Of a stretch of DNA of 64,000 bases, positions 60,946-64,000 are shown piece after piece. Position 1 is the first letter of the stretch; the number at the start of each line of letters is the position of its first letter. Position numbers and translations under genes: made by a program. Origin of the DNA: Ruegeria sp. A3M17 (lineage in GTDB: Bacteria; Pseudomonadota; Alphaproteobacteria; Rhodobacterales; Rhodobacteraceae); the NCBI RefSeq assembly GCF_003318255.1, contig NZ_QOCF01000025.1, positions 113,643 to 177,642 on the forward strand, given 5' to 3'. A model generated the notes under the pieces. It was not told the origin of the DNA and did no database searches. It worked only from the letters and a program-made list of their open reading frames with translations.

Positions 60946-63804
60946 CTATTCTGCAGCGACGCGCGCGCCGTCCAGCATCGGCTTAAGATACCTACCGGTA
61001 TGGCTGCGGTCGACCCCCGCCACATTCTCGGGTGTCCCGGTAGCCACGATCTCACCACCGCCATCACCGCCTTCCGGGCCGATATCAATGATGTGGTCGG
61101 CGGTTTTGACGACATCCAGATTGTGTTCAATCACAACAACAGTATTGCCCTGATCGACCAGTTCATGCAGCACTTCCAACAACTTACGCACGTCTTCGAA
61201 ATGTAGGCCAGTGGTCGGTTCATCCAGAATATACAAAGTCCGCCCGGTCGAGCGTTTGGACAATTCCTTTGAAAGCTTCACGCGCTGCGCCTCACCTCCC
61301 GATAGCGTGGTCGCCTGCTGCCCAACCTTGATATAGCCAAGCCCGACACGGGCCAGCGCATCCATTTTATCGCGGATCGACGGCACGGCCTTAAAGAACT
61401 CCTGCGCGTCTTCGACGGTCATATCCAGTACATCGGCGATGGACTTGCCTTTGAACTTGATCTCCAGTGTTTCGCGGTTGTACCGCGCGCCCTTACAGGT
61501 TTCGCAGGTAACGTAAACATCGGGCAGAAAATGCATCTCAATCTTGATGACGCCGTCACCCTGACAGGCCTCGCAACGACCACCCTTGACGTTAAAGCTG
61601 AACCGTCCGGGCTTGTAGCCGCGCGCCTTTGCCTCGGGCAGACCGGCAAACCAATCGCGGATCGGCGTGAAGGCCCCGGTGTAAGTCGCTGGATTCGAAC
61701 GCGGAGTTCGTCCGATAGCACGCTGGTCGATGTCGATGACCTTGTCCAGATGCTCCAACCCTTTGATGGTTTCGCAGGGCGCCGGCGTTTGCCGCGCGCC
61801 GTTCAGACGCATGGAGGCAGTTTTAAACAGCGTCTCAATCGTAAGCGTCGATTTTCCGCCGCCAGAGACACCTGTGACACAGACAAACTTGCCCAGCGGA
61901 AACTCCGCCGTCACGTTTTTCAGGTTGTTCCCGGTCGCTTTGACGACCGTAACCTTCTTTTTGTTCCCTTTGCGTCGCTCAGCCGGGACCGAGATCTCGC
62001 GGGTTCCCGACAAGTATTGCCCGGTCATTGAGGCCGCATCAGCCGCGATTTGGTCAGGTGTGCCCTTGCTGACAACCTGACCGCCATGCACTCCAGCCCC
62101 CGGCCCGATGTCAAAAACATAATCCGCTTCACGGATCGCTTCCTCGTCATGCTCGACGACAATCACTGTGTTACCCTGATCACGTAGATTCTTGAGCGTT
62201 CCAAGCAAGCGATCGTTGTCCCGCTGATGAAGACCGATCGAAGGTTCATCGAGGACGTACAAAACCCCTGTCAAACCCGATCCGATCTGGCTGGCCAGAC
62301 GAATGCGCTGGCTTTCGCCACCAGACAAGGTACCACTTGAGCGGGACAGCGTAAGGTATTCCAAACCAACGTTATTTAGGAATCCAAGCCGTTCGCGGAT
62401 TTCTTTGAGAATGGCGCGAGCGATTTCGTTCTTCTGCACACTTAGATGGTTCGGTGCATCTTCGATCCAGGCCAGAGCCTCGCGGATCGACATCTGAACA
62501 ACCTGCCCGACATGCGCGCCTGCGATCTTCACCGCCAGCGCCTCGGGACGTAGGCGATAGCCTTCACAGGCACCACAGGGTCGGTTGTTCTGATACCGCT
62601 CAAACTCTTCACGGATCCACGCGCTGTCGGTCTCGCGATAGCGGCGTTGCATATTCGGGATCACGCCCTCAAAGCTGCGGGTGACCTGATAGACCCGCCC
62701 GCCTTCATCATAGCGGAATTGGATTTCTTCGTCGCCGGAACCGCGCAGAAACACTTGCTGCACCTTTGGCGGCAGGTCCTTCCACGGCGTGTTCTTGTCG
62801 AACTCATAGTGTCTGGCAATCGCTTCAATGGTCTGCAGAAAGTATGGCGACTTTCCCTTCCGCCAGGGCGCCAACGCCCCGTCATACAGCTTCAGGGTCT
62901 GGTCCGGCACCACAAGACGTTCGTCAAAGAACAGCTCGACACCCAGTCCATCACAATCCGGGCACGCCCCGAACGGAGCGTTGAACGAAAACAAACGCGG
63001 TTCGATTTCGGGAATGGTGAAACCGCTGACAGGACAAGCAAAGTTCTCGCTGAACGTAATCCGTTCTGGATCACCCTCCCGCGGCGCGGTTTCCAGAACG
63101 GCGATACCGTCGGCCAAGTCCAACGCGGTACGCAAACTGTCGGCCAGCCGGGTCTCCATCCCTTCGCGTACGACCAACCGGTCGACGACGACATCAATGT
63201 CGTGGCGATATTTCTTGTCCAGCGTGGGCGGTTCGTCCAGTTCGTAGAATTCTCCGTCGACCTTCACGCGTTGGAAGCCCTGCTTGCGCAGTTCGAGGAA
63301 TTCTTTTTTGTATTCGCCTTTGCGGTCGCGCACGATGGGGGCGAGCAAGTATCCGCGTGTCCCTTCCTCCATCTTCATGATGCGGTCGACCATGTCCTGA
63401 ACCTGTTGCGCCTCAATCGGCTGCCCGGTGGCTGGGCTGTACGGCGTTCCGGACCGGGCGAACAACAAACGCATATAGTCATAGATCTCGGTGACCGTTC
63501 CGACGGTCGAACGCGGGTTCTTGGATGTTGTCTTCTGTTCAATCGAGATGGCTGGTGACAGGCCGCTGATGTGGTCCACATCAGGCTTTTCCATCATGTC
63601 CAAAAACTGGCGGGCATAGGCTGACAGGCTTTCAACGTAACGCCGCTGGCCCTCGGCATAGATCGTGTCAAAAGCCAAAGACGACTTACCAGACCCCGAC
63701 AGCCCTGTGATCACCACAAGCTGATCACGTGGGATGTCCACGTCGATACCTTTGAGGTTATGTTCGCGCGCACCGCGCACTTCGATATTCTTCAGCTCAG
63801 CCAT
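60946..63804 (-). CDS. uvrA: Excinuclease ABC subunit A
   Basis: The 952-residue protein is the damage-recognition ATPase of nucleotide excision repair. It has two ABC modules (Walker [15 protein letters not shown] near the N-terminus and [14 protein letters not shown] in the second half, signatures [13 protein letters not shown] and [13 protein letters not shown]) and zinc sites in CPDCDGLG and [11 protein letters not shown] 63804 gives the standard [17 protein letters not shown] start; the open frame continues to 63912 without support. Two LexA boxes lie upstream. Confidence 0.97.
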   Translation of the reverse strand: MAELKNIEVRGAREHNLKGIDVDIPRDQLVVITGLSGSGKSSLAFDTIYAEGQRRYVESLSAYARQFLDMMEKPDVDHISGLSPAISIEQKTTSKNPRSTVGTVTEIYDYMRLLFARSGTPYSPATGQPIEAQQVQDMVDRIMKMEEGTRGYLLAPIVRDRKGEYKKEFLELRKQGFQRVKVDGEFYELDEPPTLDKKYRHDIDVVVDRLVVREGMETRLADSLRTALDLADGIAVLETAPREGDPERITFSENFACPVSGFTIPEIEPRLFSFNAPFGACPDCDGLGVELFFDERLVVPDQTLKLYDGALAPWRKGKSPYFLQTIEAIARHYEFDKNTPWKDLPPKVQQVFLRGSGDEEIQFRYDEGGRVYQVTRSFEGVIPNMQRRYRETDSAWIREEFERYQNNRPCGACEGYRLRPEALAVKIAGAHVGQVVQMSIREALAWIEDAPNHLSVQKNEIARAILKEIRERLGFLNNVGLEYLTLSRSSGTLSGGESQRIRLASQIGSGLTGVLYVLDEPSIGLHQRDNDRLLGTLKNLRDQGNTVIVVEHDEEAIREADYVFDIGPGAGVHGGQVVSKGTPDQIAADAASMTGQYLSGTREISVPAERRKGNKKKVTVVKATGNNLKNVTAEFPLGKFVCVTGVSGGGKSTLTIETLFKTASMRLNGARQTPAPCETIKGLEHLDKVIDIDQRAIGRTPRSNPATYTGAFTPIRDWFAGLPEAKARGYKPGRFSFNVKGGRCEACQGDGVIKIEMHFLPDVYVTCETCKGARYNRETLEIKFKGKSIADVLDMTVEDAQEFFKAVPSIRDKMDALARVGLGYIKVGQQATTLSGGEAQRVKLSKELSKRSTGRTLYILDEPTTGLHFEDVRKLLEVLHELVDQGNTVVVIEHNLDVVKTADHIIDIGPEGGDGGGEIVATGTPENVAGVDRSHTGRYLKPMLDGARVAAE

Positions 63805-63841
63805 TTTTGGCCCCCAACACACAAGTGTCTTAGAAATAGGT

Positions 63842-63856
63842 GAACGACGCTGGAAC
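63842..63856. promoter_or_regulatory. LexA (SOS) box 1 upstream of uvrA
   Basis: GAAC-N7-GAAC (spacer GACGCTG) matches the alphaproteobacterial LexA box exactly, in the direct-repeat form. It lies 38 bases before the uvrA start, where a repressor would cover the promoter. Confidence 0.8.
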
Positions 63857-63872
63857 TCCAACAGAAAAGTTA

Positions 63873-63887
63873 GAACAAAGCAAGAAC
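63873..63887. promoter_or_regulatory. LexA (SOS) box 2 upstream of uvrA
   Basis: A second exact GAAC-N7-GAAC (spacer AAAGCAA) lies 31 bases (about three helical turns) from the first. It may act with box 1 on uvrA or serve a rightward gene beyond the window. Confidence 0.75.
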
Positions 63888-63980
63888 TGTCATCTATTCG
63901 CTTATCCGACAAGGCAGCATCGCAATTGACACGCCGAAGCGTGGAAAAAAATTACGATGTTAACGCTAATTTTGAGGAAA

Positions 63981-64000
63981 ATGGCGCGGTTGACGGGGCT
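63981..64000 (+). CDS. Possible start of a rightward gene (truncated by window end)
   Basis: ATG at 63981 is preceded by TTTGAGGAAA, a fair ribosome site, and opens as MARLTG before the window ends. A TTGACA at 63926-63931 could be a -35 box, and a GTTAACGCTAAT element at 63959-63970 resembles the gap operator motif loosely. Too little sequence is present to confirm a gene. Confidence 0.25.

Noticed and set aside
1..64000. tRNA, rRNA, CRISPR array, insertion sequence or att site
   Set aside because: Read through on both strands without finding any; terminators are the only strong repeats.

Overview
The window is gene-dense chromosomal DNA with a high coding fraction. It reads as an alphaproteobacterium of the Rhodobacteraceae, probably the marine Roseobacter group. 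The signs are a circularly permuted two-piece tmRNA gene, an alpha-type SspB, the F1-ATPase inhibitor zeta subunit, GAAC-N7-GAAC LexA boxes before uvrA, a holin/endolysin pair resembling the lysis genes of Rhodobacter gene transfer agents, a BHMT-type homocysteine methyltransferase and a valine catabolic gene set. No insertion sequence, tRNA, rRNA, CRISPR array or clear pseudogene was found. The species assignment is inference.

Layout. 1-3.8 kb: end of a membrane protein, permuted tmRNA with its terminator, a SnoaL-like protein, a chromate-resistance pair (rhodanese-ChrB plus ChrA) and sspB. 3.8-7.5 kb: a secreted unknown, then a tightly overlapped chain fumC - periplasmic chorismate mutase - DUF4169 - ribbon-helix-helix, then tag. 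7.5-12.2 kb: class I aldolase, a membrane alpha/beta hydrolase coupled to a cytochrome P450, ccdA and tusA. 12.2-18.7 kb: rne and the DctB/DctD-like two-component system. 18.7-23.8 kb: purQ, purS, marC and purC, divergent from the ATPase zeta subunit; then bmt and a PaaG-like enoyl-CoA hydratase. 23.8-30.9 kb: ccmH and ccmF, GTA-type holin and endolysin, ccmE, argC, murI and an acyltransferase. 31-38 kb: fused indolepyruvate ferredoxin oxidoreductase with a divergent LysR regulator, a candidate small RNA and a large MscS channel. 38-43 kb: purL, bolA, two small membrane proteins, grxD, and the mliC/zapA/ZauP-like group. 43-50 kb: tkt, two gap paralogues flanking a 47-residue membrane protein, coaD and a CBS protein. 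50-60.5 kb: valine degradation genes (LysR, mmsA, isobutyryl-CoA dehydrogenase, HIBYL-CoA hydrolase, mmsB) interrupted by unrelated genes, including a DNA-binding-type domain joined to a transmembrane helix and EF-hands. 60.6-64 kb: a small secreted protein and uvrA with two SOS boxes.

Links between genes. The tmRNA tag and SspB belong to the same ribosome-rescue and ClpXP proteolysis route. CcdA, CcmE, CcmF and CcmH serve cytochrome c maturation. purC, purS, purQ and purL cover adjacent steps of purine synthesis. tkt, the two gap genes and fda belong to central carbon metabolism; both gap genes, and more weakly fda, carry a GTTAGCGCTAAC-like element. The four valine genes together take isobutyryl-CoA to propionyl-CoA.

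The observations I rate highest are the RHH-TM-EF-hand protein, the DctD-like regulator lacking GAFTGA, the GTA-type lysis pair inside the cytochrome c maturation region, the cofactor-site difference between the two GAPDHs, and the two extra membrane proteins between BolA and Grx4.
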